From assembly GCF_032193765.1 (NCBI RefSeq), contig NZ_JAVBIJ010000002.1:71134-135133 (forward strand): a stretch of 64,000 bases of DNA. Direction: 5' to 3'. Shown piece by piece: positions 49,362-59,800 of this stretch. The notes under the pieces were generated by a model. It saw only the letters and a list, made by a program, of their open reading frames with translations, did no database searches and had not been told where the DNA came from. This DNA comes from Rhodoferax potami. Lineage in GTDB: Bacteria; Pseudomonadota; Gammaproteobacteria; Burkholderiales; Burkholderiaceae_C. Each line of letters starts with the position of its first letter. The first letter of the stretch is position 1. Made by a program: the position numbers and the translations under genes.

Positions 49362-50894
49362 ATGCCCGCCCGAAAGATCGCGATGCGCAAAGTTAAAGAA
49401 ACATTGAGATTGAGCCTGGAGTGCAGGCTACCCTACGATCAGATATCCCAAGCCCTGGGACTGTCCAAAGGCGTCATCTCCAAATACATCCGTCAGGCTC
49501 TTGCAGCAGGACTGGATTGGAGTGCCATAGAAACCTTGGATGAGGGAGAGTTACACCGCAAATTGCGGGGCCAGCAAAGTGAGCCCGTTGTCTTTGTTGC
49601 GCCTGACTACGCACGGGTGCACTTGGAGCTGCGCGGCAAAGGCGTTACGTTGATGCTGCTGTGGCAAGAATACTGCGCCAAGTGGGCCGAAGACACCCAG
49701 GTCAGGCCTTACCAGTACACCCAATTCTGCGAGCACTACCGCCGGTTTGCCAAGACACTGAAGCGCTCAATGCGCCAAGTGCATCGCGCCGGAGAAAAAC
49801 TGTTCATTGACTACGCTGGCCCGACCATTGTGCTGGCCGAGGGTGGTAAAGCCAATATCTTCGTGGCCGCCTTGGGCGCCTCAGGTTACGCCTTCGCGTG
49901 GGCGACACCTGCACAGACCACGGCAGATTGGCTGGAGGGGTGTGTCAAGGCGCTGACCTTCTATGGTGGAGTGCCGCAGCTAATCGTGCCGGACAACCCG
50001 CGCGCAGTGATTGCGCAGGTCAGCCGTTACGAGCCCCGAGCTACTGACACCGTGCTGGACTTTGCATGCCATTACGGCTGCAGCGTACTACCTGCGCGTG
50101 CCTACCACCCGCAGGACAAGGCCAAAGTCGAGTCCACGGTCCAGATTGTTGAGCGCTGGATATTGGCGCGACTGCGGCATCAATCGTTTCTTAGCGTCAC
50201 TGAGGTCAACGCAGCCATTGCCCCTTTGCTGGAGTATCTGAACAACAAACCGTTTCAGAAGCTACCCGGATGCCGGGCAAGCGCGTTTACCGCCCTGGAT
50301 GCGCCAGCATTGATGGCCCTGCCGCCTGAACCGTTTGAGCTTGCGGTATTCAAGACGGTCAAAGTACACATTGACTATCACGTCGAGTTTGAAGGCCACC
50401 GCTATAGCGTTCCACATGCACTGGTGGGCCAGACGCTGGAGCTGCGGGTGACCCGCACCACACTGGAGATTCTGAACCGGGGCCAGCGGGTGTGCAGCCA
50501 CCTCAGAAGCGCTCGCCGGGGCGGCTTCACCACGACGGATGAACACATGCCAGAGGCACACCGGGCGCATGCACAGTGGAGTCCGGAGCGGCTTCTGGCC
50601 TGGGGCGAGCAAATCGGCGTGGCCACGGCCGGGGTAGTGAGCAAGATGCTGGAGCGCCAGCGCCACCCTGAACATGCCTACCGGGCCTGCTTGGGTTTGC
50701 TCTCCCTGGGGCGCCGATACGGCCATGCCAGGCTGGAAGCGGCGAGCTTGATGGCGCTGCAGTTGGGCACCTGCAAATACAGCCATATCCGCGACATCCT
50801 GGTCAACCGCGGGGATCAGTTGCTTAAGACCGAGGCCCCCGAGTGGAGCAGCCCGGCACATGCTCACGTGCGCGGGCCTGGCTATTACCAATAG
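49362..50894 (+). CDS. istA: IstA-like transposase (IS21 element 2, copy B)
   Basis: A 510-residue DDE transposase, as in copy A apart from the Val/Ala change in FTALDAPALM. Complete, with the same ribosome-binding site AGGAGG before the ATG. Confidence 0.92.
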   Translation: MPARKIAMRKVKETLRLSLECRLPYDQISQALGLSKGVISKYIRQALAAGLDWSAIETLDEGELHRKLRGQQSEPVVFVAPDYARVHLELRGKGVTLMLLWQEYCAKWAEDTQVRPYQYTQFCEHYRRFAKTLKRSMRQVHRAGEKLFIDYAGPTIVLAEGGKANIFVAALGASGYAFAWATPAQTTADWLEGCVKALTFYGGVPQLIVPDNPRAVIAQVSRYEPRATDTVLDFACHYGCSVLPARAYHPQDKAKVESTVQIVERWILARLRHQSFLSVTEVNAAIAPLLEYLNNKPFQKLPGCRASAFTALDAPALMALPPEPFELAVFKTVKVHIDYHVEFEGHRYSVPHALVGQTLELRVTRTTLEILNRGQRVCSHLRSARRGGFTTTDEHMPEAHRAHAQWSPERLLAWGEQIGVATAGVVSKMLERQRHPEHAYRACLGLLSLGRRYGHARLEAASLMALQLGTCKYSHIRDILVNRGDQLLKTEAPEWSSPAHAHVRGPGYYQ

Positions 50895-50914
50895 AGACGA
50901 ATGGAGAGACCCCC

Positions 50915-51688
50915 ATGATGATGAATACGACATTAGCCCAACTGCGTGAATTGAGGCTGGAGGGCTTGGCCACGGGGCTGCAGGAGCAGCTCAGTCAAGC
51001 AGGCGTGGCGGCCATGAGCTTTGAAGAGCGGTTGGCGCTATTGGTAGACAGGGAGGTGCACTGGCGCAATGACAAGCGCCAAACCCGCCTGTTGAAACAG
51101 GCTAGGCTGAAGTATCCGCAAGCGGCTATCGAAGACATTGACAGCCGCGCCGGGCGCGGCATTCAACGCAGTGCAGTGATGAGTCTGGCCCTGGGCGGGT
51201 GGGTGCAAAGCGGACATGCTGTGCTGATTACGGGGCCGACCGGGGCGGGTAAATCCTGGCTGGCCTGTGCGTTGGCCCAACATGCGTGCCGGCGGGGCTT
51301 CAGTGCCCACTACCAGCGGGTGCCACGACTGGGGGAGGAATTGCGTATCCGCCATGCCAACGGCACGTTTGGCAAGTGGCTCGATCAGATCCGCAAAACC
51401 GATGTCCTGCTGCTCGATGACTGGGGCATGGCTGCGCTGGACAGCCAGAGCCGGGCGGACTTGCTGGAGATCATTGATGACAGGACATCAAGTCGGGCCA
51501 CGATCATTACCAGTCAGTTGCCCATTGAGCATTGGCACGAGTGGATTGGTGACCCGACAGTGGCCGATGCGATGCTGGACCGGTTAATGGAGAACCATCA
51601 TCGCTTCACGATCACGGGTGAGTCGTTGCGAAAGAAACCTGCACCCGGAAAAGGCAAAACCGCCAACGCTGAGTCCGCGGCGGGTTGA
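50915..51688 (+). CDS. istB: IstB-like helper ATPase (IS21 element 2, copy B)
   Basis: A 257-residue AAA+ protein, as in copy A, with GPTGAGKSW (Walker A) and LLLDDWGM (Walker B) intact. It starts 20 bases after the istA stop. Confidence 0.92.
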   Translation: MMMNTTLAQLRELRLEGLATGLQEQLSQAGVAAMSFEERLALLVDREVHWRNDKRQTRLLKQARLKYPQAAIEDIDSRAGRGIQRSAVMSLALGGWVQSGHAVLITGPTGAGKSWLACALAQHACRRGFSAHYQRVPRLGEELRIRHANGTFGKWLDQIRKTDVLLLDDWGMAALDSQSRADLLEIIDDRTSSRATIITSQLPIEHWHEWIGDPTVADAMLDRLMENHHRFTITGESLRKKPAPGKGKTANAESAAG

Positions 51689-51918
51689 TTAAGAAAAGCC
51701 CCAATCAACCAACCTGACAAGGAGTCACTCTGCCGAAAAACCACCTCGGCCTAAAATAAAAGAGCGCAATATCAGTTCCTCACTGCCGCTGCGTTCATAT
51801 TGGCCGGAATCCATGTTCACGATCCCGGAATCGCCGTTCATCTTCGCCGAAATACGCAATGGGGGCTAAAACATGACCGTAGAAGGGGAAATTGACGCCA
51901 AATTCGGCGGCGGTTTCA

Positions 51919-51970
51919 TCATGTGAACAAGTCCCCCTCAACGGCAGCTCCTGAGGCTGTTGTGCAGACC
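51919..51970 (+). repeat. Left 52-bp inverted repeat bounding the DGR-like segment
   Basis: Begins TCATGTGAACAAGTCCCC and ends TTGTGCAGACC. It is the exact reverse complement of 60822-60873. It lies 60 bases inside the IS21 element 2 end. Those 60 bases contain a short reading frame (51873-51926, ending KFGGGFIM) that looks like the tail of a lost gene. Confidence 0.95.
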
Positions 51971-51974
51971 ATCC

Positions 51975-52349
51975 CTAGACCGTCTCAAACCACTGCTGCC
52001 AGCGCGCCGCCTGCCGGCTGATAGCCTCCAGCCGTATGCCGAACTCTGTCAGCGCGCCATGCGAAACCAGCTTGAGCTTCCAGCCCAACAGCAAAAAGCC
52101 GCGTATCACCTCGATACCGGCGCGAACCTGGCGCACGTACGCCGCGCCGTCACGCCGGCCAAGCTGACTCTGCTTGTCCACCGCGTTAGCTAGCACGACC
52201 AGCCGCAAACACTCAGCCAGCTCCGACAGAATGCGATCGCCCACCGCATAGCGAAAAGGTTTGGGCAAGTTGTTATGCATCGGGTAATAAAGCTGGCACA
52301 GGCTCAGCAAGTCTGCAAAAATCTGAGGGTGTTTGAACGTGCGTTCCAT
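51975..52349 (-). CDS. avd: Avd-like accessory variability protein of a DGR
   Basis: Avd proteins are small basic four-helix bundles that form a pentamer, bind the DGR reverse transcriptase and its template RNA, and are required for mutagenic copying. The 124-residue product fits in size and pattern. LPKPFRYAVGDRILSELAEC matches the typical first long helix, followed by LRLVVLANAVDK, RQVRAGIEVIRGFLLLGWKL and the closing helix LTEFGIRLEAISRQAARWQQ. GGAGAA lies just before the ATG at 52349. The frame extends far upstream across the RT gene, but that is antisense noise. It is divergent from the RT gene, with 8 bases between the two likely starts, which is unusual because avd and RT are normally co-directional. 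Confidence 0.8.
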   Translation of the reverse strand: MERTFKHPQIFADLLSLCQLYYPMHNNLPKPFRYAVGDRILSELAECLRLVVLANAVDKQSQLGRRDGAAYVRQVRAGIEVIRGFLLLGWKLKLVSHGALTEFGIRLEAISRQAARWQQWFETV

Positions 52350-52357
52350 ACTTCTCC

Positions 52358-53583
52358 ATGACTCAAAACGACATTGCCCGGCAGTTGTTTGCCTGCGCCG
52401 CCAAAGCCAGCAACAGCGAACACAAGCGCGCATCTGCTGCAGCTGCCCAACATGGTGCTTGCATTGGCGCATGACATTGCCAGCGGCCACTACAGGCCCA
52501 GCGGCTTCACGGTCTTTGCCGTCACCGACCCCAAGCTGCGCGAAATCTTTGCTCCGGCCTTCGCCGACCGCCTGGTCCAGCAATGGCTGGTACAACACAT
52601 TGAACCCTGGTGGAACAAGCGGTTTATTGACGACAGCTACGCCAACCGGCAAGGCAAGGGCACGCAAGCCGCTATCGGGCGCCTGCAGCACTTCATGCGC
52701 CAACCCGGACACCGGTGGTACTGCCAACTCGACATCCGGGCCTTCTTTCCCAGCATCGACCGCCGCATCCTGCTGCAGCTGCGGCAAACCGCCTTGCCCA
52801 AACTGCCTTGGCCTGCGTCCACACGCCAGCAGCTGGACCAAGTGGCAACCGCCATCATTCAACAATCGCCCACCGAGCCTCCGCCCCGGCGCAGCGGCGA
52901 CATCGACCTGCTGGCGCGCGTACCGCCGCACAAGTCTCTTTTTGGCGCACCGCCCGGTGTTGGCATGCCGATTGGCAGCCTCACCAGCCAGTTCTTTGCC
53001 AACGTCTACCTCAACGAGCTCGATCAGTTCGTCAAACACACCCTCAAGGTGCGCGGCTACATACGCTACGTTGACGACTTTGTCCTGCTGGCTGATGCCC
53101 CCCAGACCCTGCTGGTGCACAAAGCCCGCATTGAACAATTCCTGCAAGAGCGGCTGCGCCTGCAGCTGCATCCCACAAAAACTGTTCTGCAACGCTGCAG
53201 CCAGGGCGCTGATTTTCTGGGCGCCATCGTCCACCCCCACCACCGCCTGACCCGTCAACGCGCAGTACGTGCTTTGAAGCGGCGGCTGCATTGGTTCAGG
53301 GCCTTGGTGTTCCCGCACGATACGCACCACCCCATGCAGCAGCCCAGTGGCAGTTGGCAACGCTGGCTGGCCAACCACCAGGCCATCCACGCCCACGGGT
53401 ACCGCGCTGCTGCAGCGCATGCTGGCCACCCTCAACAGCTACTACGGCATCTATGGGCACGCCAGCACCTGGCGCTTGCGCAAGCACATCTACGAGCACG
53501 AACTCGGCCCCCTCAAAACCTTCTTCCTGCCGGACGGCCCCAACTACCGCCACCTCAGAATCCGCAAGGCATGGCTGCCTTGA
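52358..53583 (+). pseudogene. DGR-type reverse transcriptase, apparently frameshifted near both ends
   Basis: RNA-directed DNA polymerase that in DGRs copies a template repeat with adenine-specific errors. The main frame (52374-53400) has GHYRPSGFTVFAVTDPKLRE, FIDDSYANRQGKGTQAAIG, CQLDIRAFFPSIDRRI (first catalytic Asp), GMPIGSLTSQFFANVYLN (the DGR-type SQ box) and YIRYVDDFVLL (YVDD). The natural N-terminus (MTQNDIARQLFACAAKASNS, ATG 52358) is in a different frame that should join near 52420. The natural C-terminus (MLATLNSYYGIYGHASTWRL to IRKAWLP, stop 53583) is in a third frame joining near 53400. Each join needs one base skipped. The catalytic domain is intact, and a TTG at 52374 could start it. 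Group II intron or retron RT is less likely because of the SQ box, Avd and target. Confidence 0.8.
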
Positions 53584-53610
53584 ACAAGATGAGCGCACGG
53601 CTGCGGGTGG

Positions 53611-53627
53611 CTCAAACAAGGTTTGAG
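53611..53627. other. Hairpin between the RT gene and the target gene
   Basis: CTCAAAC-AAG-GTTTGAG forms a perfect 7-bp stem with a 3-base loop, 24 bases beyond the target stop codon. DGR variable regions are often followed by such a hairpin that helps target recognition; it could also be a shared terminator, but no T-run follows it. Confidence 0.45.
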
Positions 53628-53650
53628 AATGTCGCTCCGCGAAAACCGCC

Positions 53651-53800
53651 TCACAATACCTGAAAGGCAAAGTAAGCGGTGAAGTTGTCAGTCCAGGCGA
53701 CGACTTCGCCACCGTACATGCCGGCACCAAGGTTGACCATGGCGTGGCCATTTGGCGAGGGCGTCGCAGACCAGTAGTTGACGATGGGGAGCCAACCAGC
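53651..53800 (-). other. Variable-region-like end of the target gene
   Basis: Codes for residues about 2190-2240, from WLPIVNYWSATPS to the stop. After GHAMVNL most codons at expected exposed positions end in C or T (GGT GCC GGC, GGT GGC, GTC GTC GCC, GAC AAC TTC ACC GCT TAC). This pattern would arise from AAC/AAT template codons after adenine mutagenesis. No second copy of this sequence was found in the window. Confidence 0.55.
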
Positions 53801-56800
53801 CGGCACGCCGTACTGACCGGTTCCGGTTCCACTGCCGTTAATACCATCCCAAATCGCCAGATAGTCGTTGTAGGTAGCGTTGCCGTTGGGCGTAGGGTCA
53901 TTAAGGTTATCCCCGCTAACTAGCGGATTTGCGCTGTAACTGGTGCCGTTTTTAGCACCAAAACTCGTTGGCTTACCGTCGACCCCCACCGGGCCGCCAT
54001 AAGTAGGCAATTTCACCGTAACGCCGTTAATCGTGAACGTCCGGTTGCTCTCGGTGATCGCGCTGGCAATAGTTCCTAAATTGATGGCTAATTGTTCTAA
54101 TGAAATGGCATCCGCGGAATCCGCAACGCCATTGCCACTTTTGTCATAGAAGTAATACCAATTACCTTCCACTTGAATTGGAGCAATAAGCTTACCCATT
54201 GAACCCAGGCTAATTGAGGCGTCGCCGGGTTGCGAGTTGGATGTCGTAAAGTTCAGCGTATTCAGGTCGCTGATGCCTGCATAGGTATTGCCTGCGGTAT
54301 CTGTAATGGCTGTGTTGCCTATTTGTACGGCGTATTGCTTGCCTCTCGCCAAATCGCTGCTCGGGTTGATGGTGAGCGTATTGCCGCTGATGCTGAGCTG
54401 GTTGCTGTGGCTGGCAACATCAATGACTACATCAGCAGCGCCATCGATCGCCTTGAGCGTGATGTTGCCGCTGCCCAGCGCAATGTTTTCACTGAAGCTC
54501 AGCGTCAGATTGGCGCTTATGCCCACATCTGTAGCGTCGTCCACAGGCGTGTTGCTGCTCAATCTGGGGCTTTCTTTATCTATCGTCACGTTGAGACTTG
54601 AGGCCGCAGACTCGTTGCCCGCCGCATCGGTGGCTTTGACCGTGAGGGTGTGCGTGCCATTGACCAGGGCACTGCCCGGCGTGATGCTCCACTTGCCGTC
54701 GCCACCGGTCGTGGCGCTGCCCACTTGCGTGCTGCCGTCATACAGCTTGACGCTGCTGCCGGATTCAGCCGTGCCGCTGATGGTGGGTGTGTTGTTGTTG
54801 GTTACGCGGTCGCTGTTGCTGATGCCCGTGTCCGAGGCTGCATCCAGCACCAGGGTGGGTGCCGCAGGTGCGGTGTTGTCCAGGGTGTAGGTCTGCGCGC
54901 TGCTGAGGTATTGACTACCATCTTGCTTGGTCAGCCTGAATACTATGTTGTTGACACCGGAATTCAGAGTCACGCCCGTCCAAGTGATGGCGCGATCAGT
55001 GACCATGCTGTTTATTTTTTCCCAGGTAGCGCCGCTATTCACAGATCCTTCCAATGTGTCACCAGCAGAGATAACGGTGCTGAGTTTTGCACTGATGGTC
55101 TGGTTATTGACCGTTGTTACAAAATCTGTGGAGAAACTGCCGGTGTCGTTTGACAATTGGACATCGCTTGGAGAAAAAGCTGCGCCAGATACCAAGGTTT
55201 GAAGTTTGCTCAGACTGTTGATGGCGCTGCCATCATCGGCGCTGTTAGCTATTGCTTGACGCACTACTGCCAGGTTGTCCGCCGTAACGCCCTTGATCCC
55301 CAGCTGCTCGAGCTGGGCCATGCTCAGCGAGGCTCCATTGGCCGACGCTGCCGCCTCCAATACGGCATTGGATGCAAGCGCTAACGCCTTGATCTCTGAC
55401 ACCGTATCCGCGTCAATCTTGTTCTTGCCGTCGATCACGCTGCCCAGCAGCGCTGCCTGAGTGATAGTAGTGACTTCGCTCACGCCTATCTTGCCGTACT
55501 CAGCCAGACTGGGCAGATTGGCAGCGTCTGTGTTGCCTGCCACCGCGTCGGCCGCGGCCAGCACTTTTCGGTAGGCGTCGACAATGCCCTGTACTTCAGC
55601 GGCCGTGTCCTTGTTCGCACCGGGCAGTCCCTTGAGGGCATCGTTGATCGATGCAATGTTGCCCGCATCCACCCCCGTGACTCCGATGTCCTTGTATGTC
55701 TGAGTCGTAGGTGCGCTCTGTCCGTTAGCGCCGTTGTAGCTTTGCAAACCAGTCAGCACGCTTGCGACTTGCGTTGTCGTTGCACTCACCACGCTTTGCA
55801 GCTTGGTCAGGCTGTCGATGGCGCTGCCATCATCGGCGCTGTTAGCTATTGCTTGACGCACTACTGCCAGGTTGTCCGCCGTAACGCCCTTGATCCCCAG
55901 CTGCTCGAGCTGGGCCATGCTCAGCGAGGCTCCATTGGCCGACGCTGCCGCCTCCAATACGGCATTGGATGCAAGCGCTAACGCCTTGATCTCTGACACC
56001 GTATCCGCGTCAATCTTGTTCTTGCCGTCGATCACGCTGCCCAGCAGCGCTGCCTGAGTGATAGTAGTGACTTCGCTCACGCCTATCTTGCCGTACTCAG
56101 CCAGACTGGGCAGATTGGCAGCGTCTGTGTTGCCTGCCACCGCGTCGGCCGCGGCCAGCACTTTTCGGTAGGCGTCGACAATGCCCTGTACTTCAGCGGC
56201 CGTGTCCTTGTTCGCACCGGGCAGTCCCTTGAGGGCATCGTTGATCGATGCAATGTTGCCCGCATCCACCCCCGTGACTCCGATGTCCTTGTATGTCTGA
56301 GTCGTAGGTGCGCTCTGTCCGTTAGCGCCGTTGTAGCTTTGCAAACCAGTCAGCACGCTTGCGACTTGCGTTGTCGTTGCACTCACCACGCTTTGCAGCT
56401 TGGTCAGGCTGTCGATGGCGCTGCCATCATCGGCGCTGTTAGCTATTGCTTGACGCACTACTGCCAGGTTGTCCGCCGTAACGCCCTTGATCCCCAGCTG
56501 CTCGAGCTGGGCCATGCTCAGCGAGGCTCCATTGGCCGACGCTGCCGCCTCCAATACGGCATTGGATGCAAGCGCTAACGCCTTGATCTCTGACACCGTA
56601 TCCGCGTCAATCTTGTTCTTGCCGTCGATCACGCTGCCCAGCAGCGCTGCCTGAGTGATAGTAGTGACTTCGCTCACGCCTATCTTGCCGTACTCAGCCA
56701 GACTGGGCAGATTGGCAGCGTCTGTGTTGCCTGCCACCGCGTCGGCCGCGGCCAGCACTTTTCGGTAGGCGTCGACAATGCCCTGTACTTCAGCGGCCGT

Positions 56801-59800
56801 GTCCTTGTTCGCACCGGGCAGTCCCTTGAGGGCATCGTTGATCGATGCAATGTTGCCCGCATCCACCCCCGTGACTCCGATGTCCTTGTATGTCTGAGTC
56901 GTAGGTGCGCTCTGTCCGTTAGCGCCGTTGTAGCTTTGCAAACCAGTCAGCACGCTTGCGACTTGCGTTGTCGTTGCACTCACCACGCTTTGCAGCTTGG
57001 TCAGGCTGTCGATGGCGCTGCCATCATCGGCGCTGTTAGCTATTGCTTGACGCACTGCTGCCAGGTTGTCCGCCGTAACGCCCTTGATCCCCAGCTGCTC
57101 GAGCTGGGCCATGCTCAGCGAGGCTCCATTGGCCGACGCTGCCGCCTCCAATACGGCATTGGATGCAAGCGCTAACGCCTTGATCTCTGACACCGTATCC
57201 GCGTCAATCTTGTTCTTGCCGTCGATCACGCTGCCCAGCAGCGCTGCCTGAGTGATAGTAGTGACTTCGCTCACGCCTATCTTGCCGTACTCAGCCAGAC
57301 TGGGCAGATTGGCAGCGTCTGTGTTGCCTGCCACCGCGTCGGCCGCGGCCAGCACTTTTCGGTAGGCGTCGACAATGCCCTGTACTTCAGCGGCCGTGTC
57401 CTTGTTCGCACCGGGCAGTCCCTTGAGGGCATCGTTGATCGATGCAATGTTGCCCGCATCCACCCCCGTGACTCCGATGTCCTTGTATGTCTGAGTCGTA
57501 GGTGCGCTCTGTCCGTTAGCGCCGTTGTAGCTTTGCAAACCAGTCAGCACGCTTGCGACTTGCGTTGTCGTTGCACTCACCACGCTTTGCAGCTTGGTCA
57601 GGCTGTCGATGGCGCTGCCATCATCGGCGCTGTTAGCTATTGCTTGACGCACTGCTGCCAGGTTGTCCGCCGTAACGCCCTTGATCCCCAGCTGCTCGAG
57701 CTGGGCCATGCTCAGCGAGGCTCCATTGGCCGACGCTGCCGCCTCCAATACGGCATTGGATGCAAGCGCTAACGCCTTGATCTCTGACACCGTATCCGCG
57801 TCAATCTTGTTCTTGCCGTCGATCACGCTGCCCAGCAGCGCTGCCTGAGTGATAGTAGTGACTTCGCTCACGCCTATCTTGCCGTACTCAGCCAGACTGG
57901 GCAGATTGGCAGCGTCTGTGTTGCCTGCCACCGCGTCGGCCGCGGCCAGCACTTTTCGGTAGGCGTCGACAATGCCCTGTACTTCAGCGGCCGTGTCCTT
58001 GTTCGCACCGGGCAGTCCCTTGAGGGCATCGTTGATCGATGCAATGTTGCCCGCATCCACCCCCGTGACTCCGATGTCCTTGTATGTCTGAGTCGTAGGT
58101 GCGCTCTGTCCGTTAGCGCCGTTGTAGCTTTGCAAACCAGTCAGCACGCTTGCGACTTGCGTTGTCGTTGCACTCACCACGCTTTGCAGCTTGGTCAGGC
58201 TGTCGATGGCGCTGCCATCATCGGCGCTGTTAGCTATTGCTTGACGCACTGCTGCCAGGTTGTCCGCCGTAACGCCCTTGATCCCCAGCTGCTCGAGCTG
58301 GGCCATGCTCAGCGAGGCTCCATTGGCCGACGCTGCCGCCTCCAATACGGCATTGGATGCAAGCGCTAACGCCTTGATCTCTGACACCGTATCCGCGTCA
58401 ATCTTGTTCTTGCCGTCGATCACGCTGCCCAGCAGCGCTGCCTGAGTGATAGTAGTGACTTCGCTCACGCCTATCTTGCCGTACTCAGCCAGACTGGGCA
58501 GATTGGCAGCGTCTGTGTTGCCTGCCACCGCGTCGGCCGCGGCCAGCACTTTTCGGTAGGCGTCGACAATGCCCTGTACTTCAGCGGCCGTGTCCTTGTT
58601 CGCACCGGGCAGTCCCTTGAGGGCATCGTTGATCGATGCAATGTTGCCCGCATCCACCCCCGTGACTCCGATGTCCTTGTATGTCTGAGTCGTAGGTGCG
58701 GTGCCGCCATTACCCGCTCCCCCTACTATCAACTTAAAGCCATCTTGTGCATTTGGCAAGGAAGCGAGCGCTTCAGAAGACAGCTTACGAATCAGACCAG
58801 ACCCAACAAGTGCATCAATTTGAACAGCTGAAAGAGATGCAGCTTGAGTTCCAGTCATGCCCGATATGCCCGCTCCGATAAATGAAATTTTCGTACCGGA
58901 CAAGCTACTGATTGCAACCGGAGGGATCCAACCAATTTGTTGCGCGGTCATCAATGAAAGCTGAGTTGACGTGAGGCCAGCAATATCCTTCGGCAAAGCT
59001 GAGACCAAATCTTGTTGCCCAAGAGCTTTAACGTCACTAGCCCAGCCGGGGGCAGAATTGCGAGAAGCTTCACTGAAATTAAACTGATAACAAACTACGT
59101 TGTAAATATCAACCCCTAACTTCGTCCCGACTGTATCTGCTCCTTGAAACAAGATCCGCTGCACATTGTTGCTAACCGTCGGAACGACACTAGAGGAAAT
59201 ACCATTTGCAACTGCCGCTAATGTAGCCTCCATGCCGACCAAGTTTTGATCTGCTCCCGAAAGAGCGGCAAGTGCATATCCGTATTTTTTTGACTCAGCC
59301 TCTGCTGAGGAAAAATTAATATCATTAACAGCTACCGGCTTTACCCTAGTGATATCAGTAAGACCAAAAACTGTTGAGACCCTTGAGTTTATAGAGTTGA
59401 CTGAAGTTATATCCAACCCCGAGCCCCCTGCCACTTTACCTTCAATATCCAACTGGCGGACGGCGATTTCTGTAATCGGGGAAATAACCAACGTGCACTG
59501 CCCAGCTCCATTGATAACCGCTGCTGCACGCAAATTCACCGGCAAATCAATTTGCAATCGACTTGCTTCATCCAAATAATCCGCTCCGGCATCATCGCCG
59601 TCAACAACCCGAGCAATGACCACACCTGTATATTTAGCATCAAAGCTAACAGAATAAGTGCCATCATCATTCACTTTGACTCGACCCAATTCGCCATTAT
59701 TATCGGCTCTCGACACCACAACTGTGAGTTGATTTCCAGCTACGACAGGTCCAGCAACGATAGAACCATTGAGAGTCACCACTCCTGATGCCGACTCAGC

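Larger units (their letters stand above)
49147..51858 (+). mobile_element. IS21-family element 2, copy B (2712 bp)
   Basis: Left end TGGGTATTTCGGACGAA at 49147 and right end to 51858. Its right end borders the DGR-like segment, and a 106-bp piece of the same right end, inverted, borders that segment on the far side (60874-60979). Confidence 0.92.

Noticed and set aside
51975..53435. A 486-codon leftward gene
   Set aside because: Only the last 124 codons look like a protein (Avd). The rest is antisense to the reverse transcriptase core, whose motifs are unmistakable.
52358..53583. Retron or group II intron reverse transcriptase
   Set aside because: The SLTSQ box, the Avd-like neighbour and the CLec-type target favour a DGR. 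No intron RNA domain or maturase region, and no retron-type msr/msd, was seen.
53584..53650. Template repeat in the gap between the RT and target genes
   Set aside because: The gap has 67 bases, contains a hairpin, and does not resemble the target 3' end.
55270..58450. Small genes recurring every 597 bases on both strands
   Set aside because: They are alternate-frame readings of the tandem repeats in the giant gene.
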